A DNA stretch of 64,000 bases from Diacronema lutheri. Taxonomy: Eukaryota; Haptophyta; Pavlovophyceae; Pavlovales; Pavlovaceae. The notes beneath the pieces are model-generated. The model searched no databases and had not been told where the DNA came from. It saw only the letters and a list, made by a program, of their open reading frames with translations. The stretch covers positions 350,001 to 414,000 of the forward strand of contig JAGTXO010000024.1 in the NCBI GenBank assembly GCA_019448385.1. The letters run 5' to 3'. This document shows, one piece after another, positions 54,639-63,346 of this stretch. The translations under genes and the position numbers were made by a program. Numbering within the stretch: the stretch's first letter is position 1; each line of letters begins with the position of its first letter.

Positions 54639-57600
54639 TTATAACCACAGCGCGACCGTGTCGCCTACGGGCACGCGCAGCACGCTTGCGGGCGCGTCGT
54701 ACGCCACGGGCCACTCGCGGCCTCCGCGCTCGGCGCGCAGACGCCCGCCCGCCGCGACACACACGCGCACGACGGTGTCGTCGGCTTCGCCTTCGCCGCC
54801 GCGCGCGCCGCCGCCCGGCGCGCGCGCCGCTCGCTCGGCGGCGGCCGGTAGCGCGCGGCGCGGCCGGCGATGCAACGTGGCGCGCACGAGCGCGCCGTTC
54901 TCCCACTCCATGCCGACGCTCAGCCCGCCACGCGCGCGCAGCCCTCGCGCCTCGCCTCGCCGCCATGCTGTCTCGGTGGCGGCGGTTGGCAGCGCGGGCA
55001 GCAGGTGGACGGCGCACGCGGCCGTGTGGCTCTGCAGCAGCGCCTCAGCGATGGCAGCCGCGACGCCGACGGATGCATCGAGCTGGAAGACGCCCTCGCC
55101 CGCGCCACCTTTCCGCTCGACGCATCCGGCGCACCGTGCGGCGCGCGCGCGCGCTGTTGGCCGCATTGGCGGGTGGAGGCCAAGGAGCGATGGCGACGCG
55201 AACTGCGCGAGCACGTGACGCACGGCGCGCGCGACGCCGTCGCCGTCGTGCAGCCGCGCGCGCAGCAGCGCGAGCCATGCCGCCGACCAGCCCGTGTGCG
55301 CGCCGCCCGCCGCGAGCCGCGCGTCGATCGAACGACGCGCCGCGGCGCTGAGTGCAGCCTCGACGCCCAGCGCGGCCGCGCTCGCGTTCGCGGCCGCGCT
55401 CGAGCCGCGCCCGGCCGTGAGCGGGCCGAGCGTGCCGCCCGGAAAGAGCGCCCAAAGGTGCGACCAGTGCCGATGCGCCGGGTCGACTTCCGCCGCGCCG
55501 AGTGGCCACGCCCACTCGGAGAGCCGGCCGTCCGCACCGATCCGCGCGACGGAGGGCGGGAGCGCGTCGCCGCGCTCGCGCAGCACGCGGCGCGCGCGCG
55601 CGAGGAGCGGCCCGAGCTCGCCGCCGCCGAGCTCCGCCTCCGCGCGCGCCACCGCGTCGAAGAGCGCGTCCGCGACCGCGCGATCAAAGGAGCTTGCGAC
55701 CGTCAGGTGGCGTGCGCGCCCGCCCTCCGCCACGTGCGCGTACGAGTTCTCGGGCGACGTGGACAGGCCGAGGCCGCACGGCGGCAGCTCGGCCGGCGCG
55801 TCCGGCGCGGACGCGTTGCGCGCCGGCGTGGCCGCGCCGCGCCGCAGCCGCAGTTGGAGTTGCGCCTCGCGCGCTCGGATCGCGCGCTCGCCGCGCTCGT
55901 CGCCGCCGCAGCTCAGTCGGCAGAGCAGCCCGCGCGCGGCGCCGGCGAGCGCGGGGTAGGCGGCGCGCAGCTCCGTCGCGTCGCCCTCGCCAAAGCGGTG
56001 CGCCTCCCACAGAGCGAGCGCGAGCCAGCCGCCGCACGCCGCACACAGAGACCACACCGTCTCGCCGAGCGGCGTGGCGCGCGCCCATGCGTCGGTGAAG
56101 CCGTGCGCGACCCACGCGCGCAGCGGCGCGGGTGCACGCCCGCCGCCGCCGCCGCCGCCGCCATCGCCGTCCGCTCCGTCCGCTTCGCAGCCATAGAGCC
56201 CCGCCGCCACGCGCGCGCCGCTGCGTGCGAGGTGGTCGCTCAGCCAACGGAGGAGCGTCGGGTGAACCTCGGGCAGCAGCGCGCCCACGGTGGGCAGCCA
56301 ATGCGCCATCTGCAGGTTGACGTTGAGGTGAAAGTCAGCCTTCCATGGCGGGCGCAACCCGTCGCTCCACACGCCCTGCAGGTTTGCAGGCAGGCTGCTG
56401 CCGCCGCCGCCCGCCGAGAGGAGGAGGTGGCGGCCGAGCGCAAAGGCCTGCGTGAGCAACATCGCCTCGTCGGTCGCGCCGTCGTCGCGCGACGCGCGAT
56501 CGAACCCCGCCGCCGCCGTCACCGCCGCCGTCGCCGCCGTCGCCACCTCGCCGCGCAGCCCGCCTCGCGCCGCCTCGCGCAGCCGCAGCCGCCCAATCCG
56601 CGTCGCCGTCGGCGAGTCGGCGGCGGAGTACGCCGCCGACGTGCCGCCCGCCGACGGCGCGTCCGCGCGCCGCGGGCCGAGCAGCACGATCGACGCGCGC
56701 TCGGCGGCGGGCGCGCGCGCCGCCGCGTGCCGCGCGAGCAGCGCCGCCCACACGCCGCCTTCCTTTGCCTCCTCCGAGCTCCTTTCTCCCGCCGCCGCGC
56801 CGGCGCCGCCGCGCGGCGGGCCGATCGCCGCGAGCGCCGCGTCGACGGTGGCGCGCGCGGCGGCGAGCGCGGCGGCCGGCCCGCCATGCGCGCTCGTCCG
56901 TCCGTCGAGCAGCACCACCACCTCGGCACCCGCGCGAGCGTCCAGCCCGCCGCCGCGCGCGCGCGAGAGCGCCGGCGCGCACGGTCCGCCCGGCCGCGGC
57001 ACGACGTGCGCCACCGCCCCGTACGCGGGAGGCGCGCGCGCGCCGCCGTCGGCGCCGCCATCAGCGGCGCCACCAGCCGCGCCGCCGGCTGCGCTCGCGC
57101 GCTCGGCGCGGCGCGGCGGTGGCGCGCTGCTCAGCTCGAGGCGCGCGCTGCAGCCCTCCGGCGCGTGCGCGCAGCCCTCGCGCGCGCCGTCGAGCACAGC
57201 AGCGACGACGGGCGGCGGCCGGGCCTCAGGTCGCGCGAGCCGCGCGTGCACGTTGATGCAGCAGACGCCGGTCTCGCGCCCGACCGGCCGTGCGCGCAGC
57301 CGCGCAACGACGAGCCCGTCCGCCGCCGAGGCGAAGAGCTCGCGCGAGTGTGCGCATCCGCCGAGTGTAAAGGTCTCGCGCACCAGGCCGCTGGCGAGGA
57401 GCAGCTCGCGCCGGTAGCCATGCACGCGCACCGCCGGCTCACGCGCCGCCGCAGACGTGTTGGCGTCCGCCACTCCGTCGTGCGCGCGCGCGTCGAATGC
57501 GAGCCGCGCAAGGTACTCGAAGGAGCCCTCGGACGATCCGCTCACGAGCCGCGCCGCCAGCCGCTCGGCGAGCGTGTCATTGCCGCCGAGCAGCGCGCGC

Positions 57601-58481
57601 GTCGCGGCGAGGACGGTTGCCGCGGGCGACGCGTCGACCGCGCGCGCGGCTGCGGGGCCCGCCTCGTCCCACGCCGCGCTGCTCCCGAACGCCGCCTCGT
57701 CCCGCGGCGCGTGGCTCCAGAGACTCTCCTCGTTGAGCAGCACCTCAAAGCCGAGGACACCGCCCACCGTACTCGCGCCCAGCCGGCCGTTGCCGACGAG
57801 CAGCGCGTCCTCGAGGCGGCGGCCGGGACGATCGAGCCAGACGGGCGGCACGCGCTCGGCCAGCCCGCCCGCGCGCAATGCGCCGTCGGCGCCGCGCCCC
57901 TCGCGCTCGAAGCCCGCCGCGTCGGTCGCCGCGTCGGTCGCCGTGTCGGCCGCACCGGGCAGCTGCGCTGGTGCGCCCTCAAAGATGAGCACGCGCTCGG
58001 CGGGGGGCGCGTGCGCCGGTGCGGCGGGCGAGCAGCTCTCACCGCCCGGGTAGCCTGCGGCGCCCACGCGCACCGCGTCGTTGCACGGGAACTTGCCCGA
58101 GCGCTTGGCGTACGGCTCGCACCGCGCCGCGCCGCCGCACCAGACGCACACGCCGACGCCGTCGGCCATCGGCGCGCGCGACGCGCACGCGGCGCAGCCG
58201 GACAGCGCGGAGCATGGCGGCGGCTCAGAAGGGTCGACCGGCTTTGGGCGCGCGCTCGCCGCCACGCTTTCCGTCGCGTCGGCCTCTGCCGGCCGCGCAG
58301 CGCGCACGGCGCCCGCCGGCCGCGCGGCGCGTAGACGCGCCTGCACCGCCGCGTGCAGCGCGAGGCCGGCCGCCCACAGCACCGCGACGGCCAGCGCGCA
58401 GACGAGCGGCGCGCGCGGCGTCCGCCGCCGCCGCTGCGATGGCGCCGGCGTCGTGCCGCCCATCCGCTCTCGGCCGTTCAT
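54639..58481 (-). CDS. Membrane-anchored GH95-type 1,2-alpha-L-fucosidase
   Basis: 1,280 residues in one exon from the ATG at 58481. A type II signal anchor (PLVCALAVAVLWAAGLALHAA) is followed by a PSI-like cysteine module (CSALSGCAACASRAP, VCVWCGGAARCEPY). The GH95 domain then runs from LLVGNGRLGASTVGGV to the end. Key motifs are LLNEESLWSHAPRD, LPANLQGVWSD, PPWKADFHLNVNLQMAHW (the two base-activating Asn), WVAHGFTDAWARATPLG and LSTSPENSYA. LSEWAWPLG, with the expected general-acid Glu, and FQLDASVGVAAAIAEALLQS, with the conserved Asp, follow. GH95 enzymes invert alpha-1,2-fucosyl (or galactosyl) links, probably here in the Golgi or outside the cell. A 26-residue insert precedes FQLDAS. Confidence 0.9.
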   Translation of the reverse strand: MNGRERMGGTTPAPSQRRRRTPRAPLVCALAVAVLWAAGLALHAAVQARLRAARPAGAVRAARPAEADATESVAASARPKPVDPSEPPPCSALSGCAACASRAPMADGVGVCVWCGGAARCEPYAKRSGKFPCNDAVRVGAAGYPGGESCSPAAPAHAPPAERVLIFEGAPAQLPGAADTATDAATDAAGFEREGRGADGALRAGGLAERVPPVWLDRPGRRLEDALLVGNGRLGASTVGGVLGFEVLLNEESLWSHAPRDEAAFGSSAAWDEAGPAAARAVDASPAATVLAATRALLGGNDTLAERLAARLVSGSSEGSFEYLARLAFDARAHDGVADANTSAAAREPAVRVHGYRRELLLASGLVRETFTLGGCAHSRELFASAADGLVVARLRARPVGRETGVCCINVHARLARPEARPPPVVAAVLDGAREGCAHAPEGCSARLELSSAPPPRRAERASAAGGAAGGAADGGADGGARAPPAYGAVAHVVPRPGGPCAPALSRARGGGLDARAGAEVVVLLDGRTSAHGGPAAALAAARATVDAALAAIGPPRGGAGAAAGERSSEEAKEGGVWAALLARHAAARAPAAERASIVLLGPRRADAPSAGGTSAAYSAADSPTATRIGRLRLREAARGGLRGEVATAATAAVTAAAGFDRASRDDGATDEAMLLTQAFALGRHLLLSAGGGGSSLPANLQGVWSDGLRPPWKADFHLNVNLQMAHWLPTVGALLPEVHPTLLRWLSDHLARSGARVAAGLYGCEADGADGDGGGGGGGGRAPAPLRAWVAHGFTDAWARATPLGETVWSLCAACGGWLALALWEAHRFGEGDATELRAAYPALAGAARGLLCRLSCGGDERGERAIRAREAQLQLRLRRGAATPARNASAPDAPAELPPCGLGLSTSPENSYAHVAEGGRARHLTVASSFDRAVADALFDAVARAEAELGGGELGPLLARARRVLRERGDALPPSVARIGADGRLSEWAWPLGAAEVDPAHRHWSHLWALFPGGTLGPLTAGRGSSAAANASAAALGVEAALSAAARRSIDARLAAGGAHTGWSAAWLALLRARLHDGDGVARAVRHVLAQFASPSLLGLHPPMRPTARARAARCAGCVERKGGAGEGVFQLDASVGVAAAIAEALLQSHTAACAVHLLPALPTAATETAWRRGEARGLRARGGLSVGMEWENGALVRATLHRRPRRALPAAAERAARAPGGGARGGEGEADDTVVRVCVAAGGRLRAERGGREWPVAYDAPASVLRVPVGDTVALWL

Positions 58482-58559
58482 GCGCCCGCAGGCGCCATCG
58501 TGTGCATCAGCGGGTAGGGCGCCCTCGACGGCGGGCGGGAGCCACAGCGGGCGAGCGCG
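58482..58559. promoter_or_regulatory. Divergent promoter region (78 bp)
   Basis: Whole space between the start codons of the GH95 gene and UBC12. No TATA box is seen. Confidence 0.45.
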
Positions 58560-59330
58560 ATGATCAAGCTCTTCTCGCTCAAGCAGCAGAAGGCGGAGGA
58601 GGAAAAGGCCGCGGCGGAGGGCAAAACCAAGGCGTCCGCCGGCCAGATCCGCATGCAGAAAGGCGCGCGCGCCTCCGCGCGCGCGCGCGCGCCGCGCCGC
58701 GCGCGCCGGCCGACGCGCGGTGCGCGGCGCGCGGACGCGCGCGCGGCGCGCAGACCTGAGCGAGCTCACATTGGGCAAGGGTGTGGAGTTGGAGTTTCAC
58801 ATGGGCGCGGACAACCTGATGGAGTTCAAGGTGCACGTCATGCCCGACGACGGCATGTACAAGGGCGGGAGGTTCACGTTCGACTTCAAGGTCTCGCCGA
58901 GCTACCCGCACGAGCCGCCAAAGGTCCTGTGCGAGACGACGGTGCGCTGCGCGCGCGGCGCCCGGCGCGCCGAATCCACGCGCGCGCGCGCGTGTGCGCG
59001 CCGCCCAGCCGCGGCCCTCGTTCGCCGCGCTCAACGCGGCGCGCACGTGACGCGCAGGTGTACCACCCAAACATTGATATGGAGGGGCACGTGTGCCTCA
59101 ACATTCTGCGCGAGGACTGGAAGCCCGTGCTCACGATCAACTCGGTCATCTACGGCCTCACCTTCCTCATGCTCGAGCCCAACGCCGACGACCCGCTGAA
59201 CAAGGAGGCTGCGACGATGCTCGAGCAGAACCGCAAGCAGTTTGAGCAGATCGTCCGGCGTACGCTGCGTGGCGGGCAGATGAAAGTGGGCGCGCAGACG
59301 TACAGTTTCGCCTCGCTCGTGCGCGATTGA
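58560..59330 (+). CDS. UBC12: NEDD8-conjugating enzyme UBC12
   Basis: Exons 58560-58662, 58754-58941, 59058-59330; 187 residues (human UBE2M 183). It carries NEDD8 from the E1 (via the N-terminal [11 protein letters not shown] peptide) to cullins. The E2 core shows [19 protein letters not shown] and [20 protein letters not shown], with the catalytic Cys in [25 protein letters not shown] follows. Intron 1 must use a GC donor: AAAG|GCGCGC to GCGCAG|ACCTGAG, phase 1, restores QKDLSELTL. Intron 2 (ACG|GTGCGC) is phase 0. Confidence 0.97.
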   Translation: MIKLFSLKQQKAEEEKAAAEGKTKASAGQIRMQKGARASARARAPRRARRPTRGARRADARAARRPERAHIGQGCGVGVSHGRGQPDGVQGARHARRRHVQGREVHVRLQGLAELPARAAKGPVRDDGALRARRPARRIHARARVCAPPSRGPRSPRSTRRARDAQVYHPNIDMEGHVCLNILREDWKPVLTINSVIYGLTFLMLEPNADDPLNKEAATMLEQNRKQFEQIVRRTLRGGQMKVGAQTYSFASLVRD

Positions 59331-59340
59331 ATGGTATCGG

Positions 59341-59346
59341 GGGGGA

Positions 59347-59402
<56 letters not shown>
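59341..59402. repeat. G homopolymer downstream of UBC12
   Basis: More than 50 consecutive G residues after a short GGGGGAGA lead, directly 3' of the UBC12 stop codon and 5' of the ethanolamine ammonia-lyase gene. The length may be unreliable in the assembly. Confidence 0.9.
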
Positions 59403-59403
<1 letters not shown>

Positions 59404-59506
59404 AGGGGGCGCTCTCCGAGGCAATCCCCACAGAGCCTCATCCGGGCACTGTTTCAGTCTGGCAACATCGTGATGAGTGATCAGAAGGGGCACAATCGTG
59501 GCGCCC

Positions 59507-62128
59507 ATGGAGGACGCCGAGTTGGCCGTCCACCCCGTGGGCGGCGACGAGGCCCTCGACCTTTTGCAGATCTTCGGCCGCGCCAATCCGTTCAAGGAGG
59601 GCGACGAGCGCATTGGCGTGGCCGCGCGCAACGACGCCGAGCGGCTTGCCGCGCGCGCCGCGCTGCGCGGCTTGCGCGTCGGCGAGCTGCGCAGCGCGCG
59701 GTTTGTCGACGACGAGGTGAGCGAGCTGCTCGACGCGGCGGTCGATTGCGCGGCGGCGGCGCGCGTAGCGGAATGGACAGTCGGCGAGCTCGCGTCTTTC
59801 TTGCTCTCCTGTCCCGAGCCCGAGGTCCGCCGCGTCACGCCCGGCCTCTCGTCCGAGGCGATCGCGGGCGTGGTAAAGCTTCTTAGCGACGCCGAGCTGA
59901 GCACGCTGTGCGCGCGCATCTTCAACCCGCCCATGGGCTCGACGCTTGGCGCGCGGGGGTACCTCGGCTCGCGCATCCAGCCCAACTCGGCGACCGACGA
60001 CCCGAACGAGGTCCTCTTCTCCGTGCTCGAGGGCCTCTCGTACGGCTGTGGCGACGTGCTGCTCGGCATCAACCCGGTCGACGGTGATTGCCGTAACGTC
60101 GCGCGGCTGCAGCGCGCGCTGCGCGAGGTGGTGAGCACTTTTGAGCTGGGCGAGGCGACGACATATTGCGTGCTCGCGCACATCGACGAACAGCTCGCCG
60201 CGCACGACGCCGAGGCCGCGCGCGGTGGCGGCGCCGACTGCGGCGCCGACAGCGGCGCCGACGGCGGCGCCGACGGCGGCGGCGCCGACGACGGCGCCGA
60301 CGGCGGCGGCGCCGACGCACCGCCGCCCGTCGCGTGCGGCTTTGCGCCGCTTGGCGGCACGACCGCAGTGCACCGCACGTTTGGCGTGGACATGCGCGCG
60401 CTGCTTGCGCACCTTGAGCGGTTGCACGCGCAGTATTTTGAGACGGGCCAGGGCTCCGAGGTGACGAACGGCTGCGCGCACGGCGTCGACATGGTGACGC
60501 TCGAGGCGCGCGCGCACGGCGTCGCGCGCGCGCTTGCGCTGCGCACGCGCAATTGGACGATTGTGAACGACGTGAGCGGTTTCATTGGCCCCGAGGTCTT
60601 TGGATCGGCTGAGCAGTTGCAGCGCGCGTGTCTCGAGGACTTGTGCATGGGCAAGCTGCACGGCCTCACGATGGGCCTCGACGTGTGCGCGACGATGCAC
60701 ATGGCCGTGACACTCCACGAGCTTGACACAGTCACCGACGCGCTCGTGCGCGCGCGGCCCGCCTTCCTGATGGCCGTGGCGGGCAAGGCGGACCCGATGC
60801 TCTCGTACATCACCACCTCGTTCCGCGACCACGCGCGCCTCCGCCTCCGCCACGAGCTGCGCGTGTCCGACGCCATGGCGCCCTTCTTCGAACGCGTCGG
60901 CGTGATGGTCGCCGACGGGCTCGGCCGCACGATGACCGCGCGAGCAGGCGACGTCCGCCATCTTTACGCGCAGCTGCTGCGCGCGCGCGGCGACGCGCGC
61001 GCCGACAAGGCGCTGCGCGAAGAGGCCGACGCCATCGTGCGCCGGCTGCAGGCACGCGGTCTTGACCTCGGCCGCGGGCACGACGGCTCGTTCGACGCGC
61101 CGCCCTCCATGCACGCCGCGCTCGCGCTCAGCCTGGATGACGCGAGACGAGTCGTTGCGCTCGACCTCTCGCCCGACTATTGCGCGCGCGCCGCCAAGCG
61201 CGGCGCGCTGCTCCTCGACTCGCGCGCGCCGTGCCGCAGCGTCTACGTGCGCGAGCCGCAGCTCGGCGAGGCGCTCGACGACGACGCGCTCGCGGCGCTG
61301 CGCGCGCACGCGAGCGCACGGGCGCCGCGCACCGGGTACCGCGTGGCGCTGCTGCTCTCGGACGGGCTCAACGCCGAGGCGGTTGAGGGGATTGCGGCGC
61401 TGCGTTTTGAGACGGGACTGCGCGCGCAGCTGACCGCGCGCGCGCTGCCGTGCGACCCCACGCTCTACGTCGTGCGGCGCGGGCGCGTGCGCGTGGGCTA
61501 CCAGGCGCGCGCCGCAACGCAACGCGCCGCGCCGCGCCGCGCCGCGCCCCCGCCGCACGGCCGCGCGCGGCAGGTCGTGGACGGCAGACCACGGCCGAGC
61601 GCGCGGCAGGTCGGGCGAACGCACGGCCGCGCGCGCCTCACGCGGCGCGTCCTCCGCCCGGCCGCGGCGCGCGCGCGCGTCCCTGGGCGCTCACAGGTCG
61701 GCCGCGAGCTCTTCGCGCACGAGGCGGGCGCGCAGCCGTTGCCAGCGGGCGCGCCCGCCGGCGCGCGCGACGCGGCGCCCGCCGCAGCCGCCGAGTTCGC
61801 GCATGGCGACGACGCGCGCGAGCTGTGCGCGACTGTGCACATATTGGGCGAGCGGCCGGGCAACGGGAAGAACAGCTTCTCCGCCTACGTGGCCATCGCG
61901 TGCCGCTCGCTCTGGGCGGAGGGCGTGAACCACGACTCGGCCAAGGTCGTTGCATGCATCTCTGCGGCGGCGACGCTTCCCGCCGTCGCCGTCGAGCAGG
62001 TGCTCGCGATCCTCGTGGCCGGCCTCCGACCATGCACCGCGCGGGCGGCCGGCCGCGGGTGCGCGCTGCGCGCAGACTCTGAGACAGCGGGACGCTTACG
62101 CTCGTGCGCCGGCGGCACGGCTCACTGA
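59507..62128 (+). CDS. Fused EutB-EutC ethanolamine ammonia-lyase
   Basis: Exons 59507-61504 and 61697-62128 (GC donor CAG|GCGCGC, 192-bp stop-free intron); 809 residues. The enzyme splits ethanolamine to acetaldehyde and ammonia using adenosylcobalamin. The large-subunit part shows ANPFKEGDERIGVAA, WTVGELASFLLS, GLSSEAIAGVVKLL, RIQPNSATDDPNEV, YGCGDVLLGINPVDGD, QYFETGQGSEV, DMVTLEARAHGVAR, DVSGFIGPEVFGSAEQL and LEDLCMGKLHGLTMGLDVC. The small-subunit part follows from about residue 490, with HAALALSLDDARRVV, LLSDGLNAEAVEGIAAL, YVVRRGRVRVG and LGERPGNGKNSFSAYVA. Bacteria encode these as two polypeptides. A GAD-repeat linker (60235-60320) interrupts the EutB barrel. No microcompartment genes are nearby. 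The C-terminal 45 residues diverge. Confidence 0.9.
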   Translation: MEDAELAVHPVGGDEALDLLQIFGRANPFKEGDERIGVAARNDAERLAARAALRGLRVGELRSARFVDDEVSELLDAAVDCAAAARVAEWTVGELASFLLSCPEPEVRRVTPGLSSEAIAGVVKLLSDAELSTLCARIFNPPMGSTLGARGYLGSRIQPNSATDDPNEVLFSVLEGLSYGCGDVLLGINPVDGDCRNVARLQRALREVVSTFELGEATTYCVLAHIDEQLAAHDAEAARGGGADCGADSGADGGADGGGADDGADGGGADAPPPVACGFAPLGGTTAVHRTFGVDMRALLAHLERLHAQYFETGQGSEVTNGCAHGVDMVTLEARAHGVARALALRTRNWTIVNDVSGFIGPEVFGSAEQLQRACLEDLCMGKLHGLTMGLDVCATMHMAVTLHELDTVTDALVRARPAFLMAVAGKADPMLSYITTSFRDHARLRLRHELRVSDAMAPFFERVGVMVADGLGRTMTARAGDVRHLYAQLLRARGDARADKALREEADAIVRRLQARGLDLGRGHDGSFDAPPSMHAALALSLDDARRVVALDLSPDYCARAAKRGALLLDSRAPCRSVYVREPQLGEALDDDALAALRAHASARAPRTGYRVALLLSDGLNAEAVEGIAALRFETGLRAQLTARALPCDPTLYVVRRGRVRVGYQARAATQRAAPRRAAPPPHGRARQVVDGRPRPSARQVGRTHGRARLTRRVLRPAAARARVPGRSQVGRELFAHEAGAQPLPAGAPAGARDAAPAAAAEFAHGDDARELCATVHILGERPGNGKNSFSAYVAIACRSLWAEGVNHDSAKVVACISAAATLPAVAVEQVLAILVAGLRPCTARAAGRGCALRADSETAGRLRSCAGGTAH

Positions 62129-62145
62129 TGGTTCGGACTGCGTAT

Positions 62146-63168
62146 TTATGCGATCATCGCCTCCTCCCCCTCCCCCTCGTCGAGCTCGTCAAAGCTCACG
62201 CACGTCGCGCGCGGCTCCGCCCGCCGCGGTGCCCGGCGGCGGCCGCCGCCGGCGGGCGTGCCCAGGCTGATCGGTGTGAAGCCGAGGGCGAGCGGCGAGG
62301 GCCAGTGCTGCGGAGCGGCGAAAGGCGAGCCGTGGGCGGAGCGCCAGTGGTACGTCGCCTGCTGCACGACGACGTGGTGGTGGAAACCGCCGCGCGCCGG
62401 CGCGGCGCGAAAGCCGTCGCCGCTGCCGTCGTCATCGTCGTCGTCGCCGTCGCTGCCGCCGAGCTGCAGCTGCTCGGGCTCGACGAGCAGGCCCTCTCCG
62501 CCGTGGACGCGCAGCGGCTCGCTTGGCGCGCCGCGCCCTAGGCCGCGCCCGCCCACGCCCCCGCCGGCGCGTGGCGCGGACGTTGGCTGCCACGGCGGCG
62601 CCGGCGCGTGCGGCTCGTGCGACGACGGCTCGTAAGGCATCTGCTCGAAGAGCGACCCGTTGAGGCTCGCCCACGCGTCAGACGCGTGCTCGTAGCAGCG
62701 GCGCGAGATCAAGTCGGGCGCGCTTGGAAACGTTGGCGGCGTCGCGCGCGCCGGCTGCGAGCCTCCACCGCGCGGCGGCGTGCGTGCGACGCACGCCGGC
62801 GTTGCCGCCGCGCGCGCTGTCGGGCTGCTCGTGCACGGCGTCGGCGCGTTGGGCGGCGAGGCCGGCACGGTCGGGCGGCGCGCGCCGCCTGCCGACGGGC
62901 TGCGCAGCGCCACTTCCGCCTGCGCGGCCGACGCCTCCCCGAGCGAGCCATCGCCCGCCCGGATCGGCACAAGGTCGAGCGGCGGCCGCGCCGCACTCTC
63001 GCGCTCACGCTCGGCGTCGTCCGCGCCGCGACGCGCGTGCGCCGGGCGCGGGCTGATCGAGGCGAGCGTTTGCTGGCGCGCAAAGAAGCGCGCGCGCTTC
63101 GCCTCGGTGCGGCGCGCCGTCGACGAGCCCTTGCGGAACGAGCCGGCCATGTGATTGTGCACGGGCAT
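62146..63168 (-). CDS. Low-complexity protein of unknown function
   Basis: 340 residues in one exon from the ATG at 63168 (MPVHNHMAGSFRKG). It is disordered and Pro/Ala-rich, with an Asp run (GGSDGDDDDDDGSGDG), a His/Val patch (GGFHHHVVVQQATYHW) and an acidic end (CVSFDELDEGEGEE). The His/Trp-containing patches and the N-terminal basic segment with FFARQQTLASI look less random than shadow frames. No family is recognised. It is convergent with the ethanolamine ammonia-lyase gene, with only 17 bp between stops. Confidence 0.5.
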   Translation of the reverse strand: MPVHNHMAGSFRKGSSTARRTEAKRARFFARQQTLASISPRPAHARRGADDAERERESAARPPLDLVPIRAGDGSLGEASAAQAEVALRSPSAGGARRPTVPASPPNAPTPCTSSPTARAAATPACVARTPPRGGGSQPARATPPTFPSAPDLISRRCYEHASDAWASLNGSLFEQMPYEPSSHEPHAPAPPWQPTSAPRAGGGVGGRGLGRGAPSEPLRVHGGEGLLVEPEQLQLGGSDGDDDDDDGSGDGFRAAPARGGFHHHVVVQQATYHWRSAHGSPFAAPQHWPSPLALGFTPISLGTPAGGGRRRAPRRAEPRATCVSFDELDEGEGEEAMIA

Positions 63169-63346
63169 CGCGCTCTCGCCGTGCCACTCCACTCTCAAGG
63201 CTCTCTTGCAGGGCCGGCCCCACAAAAGCGCGCGAAAACCGATCGTGCGCTTTTTGAACGTTGGATCGATCGTGATGTCAGAAGGCGCGCGAAAATGACC
63301 CGTGCGCGCTTCCCGCTGACACACTGCGAGGCCTCTCAGTCAGAAG

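Noticed and set aside
55100-55180. An 78-bp intron in the GH95 gene before FQLDAS
   Set aside because: No usable donor directly follows the conserved HPP, and the only AG would delete conserved residues. I treat it as a coding insertion.
62146-63168. Treating this frame as pure antisense shadow
   Set aside because: It has a clean ATG, stop and non-shadow patches (His/Val/Trp and acidic end), and the opposite strand holds no better gene. I kept it as a low-confidence CDS.
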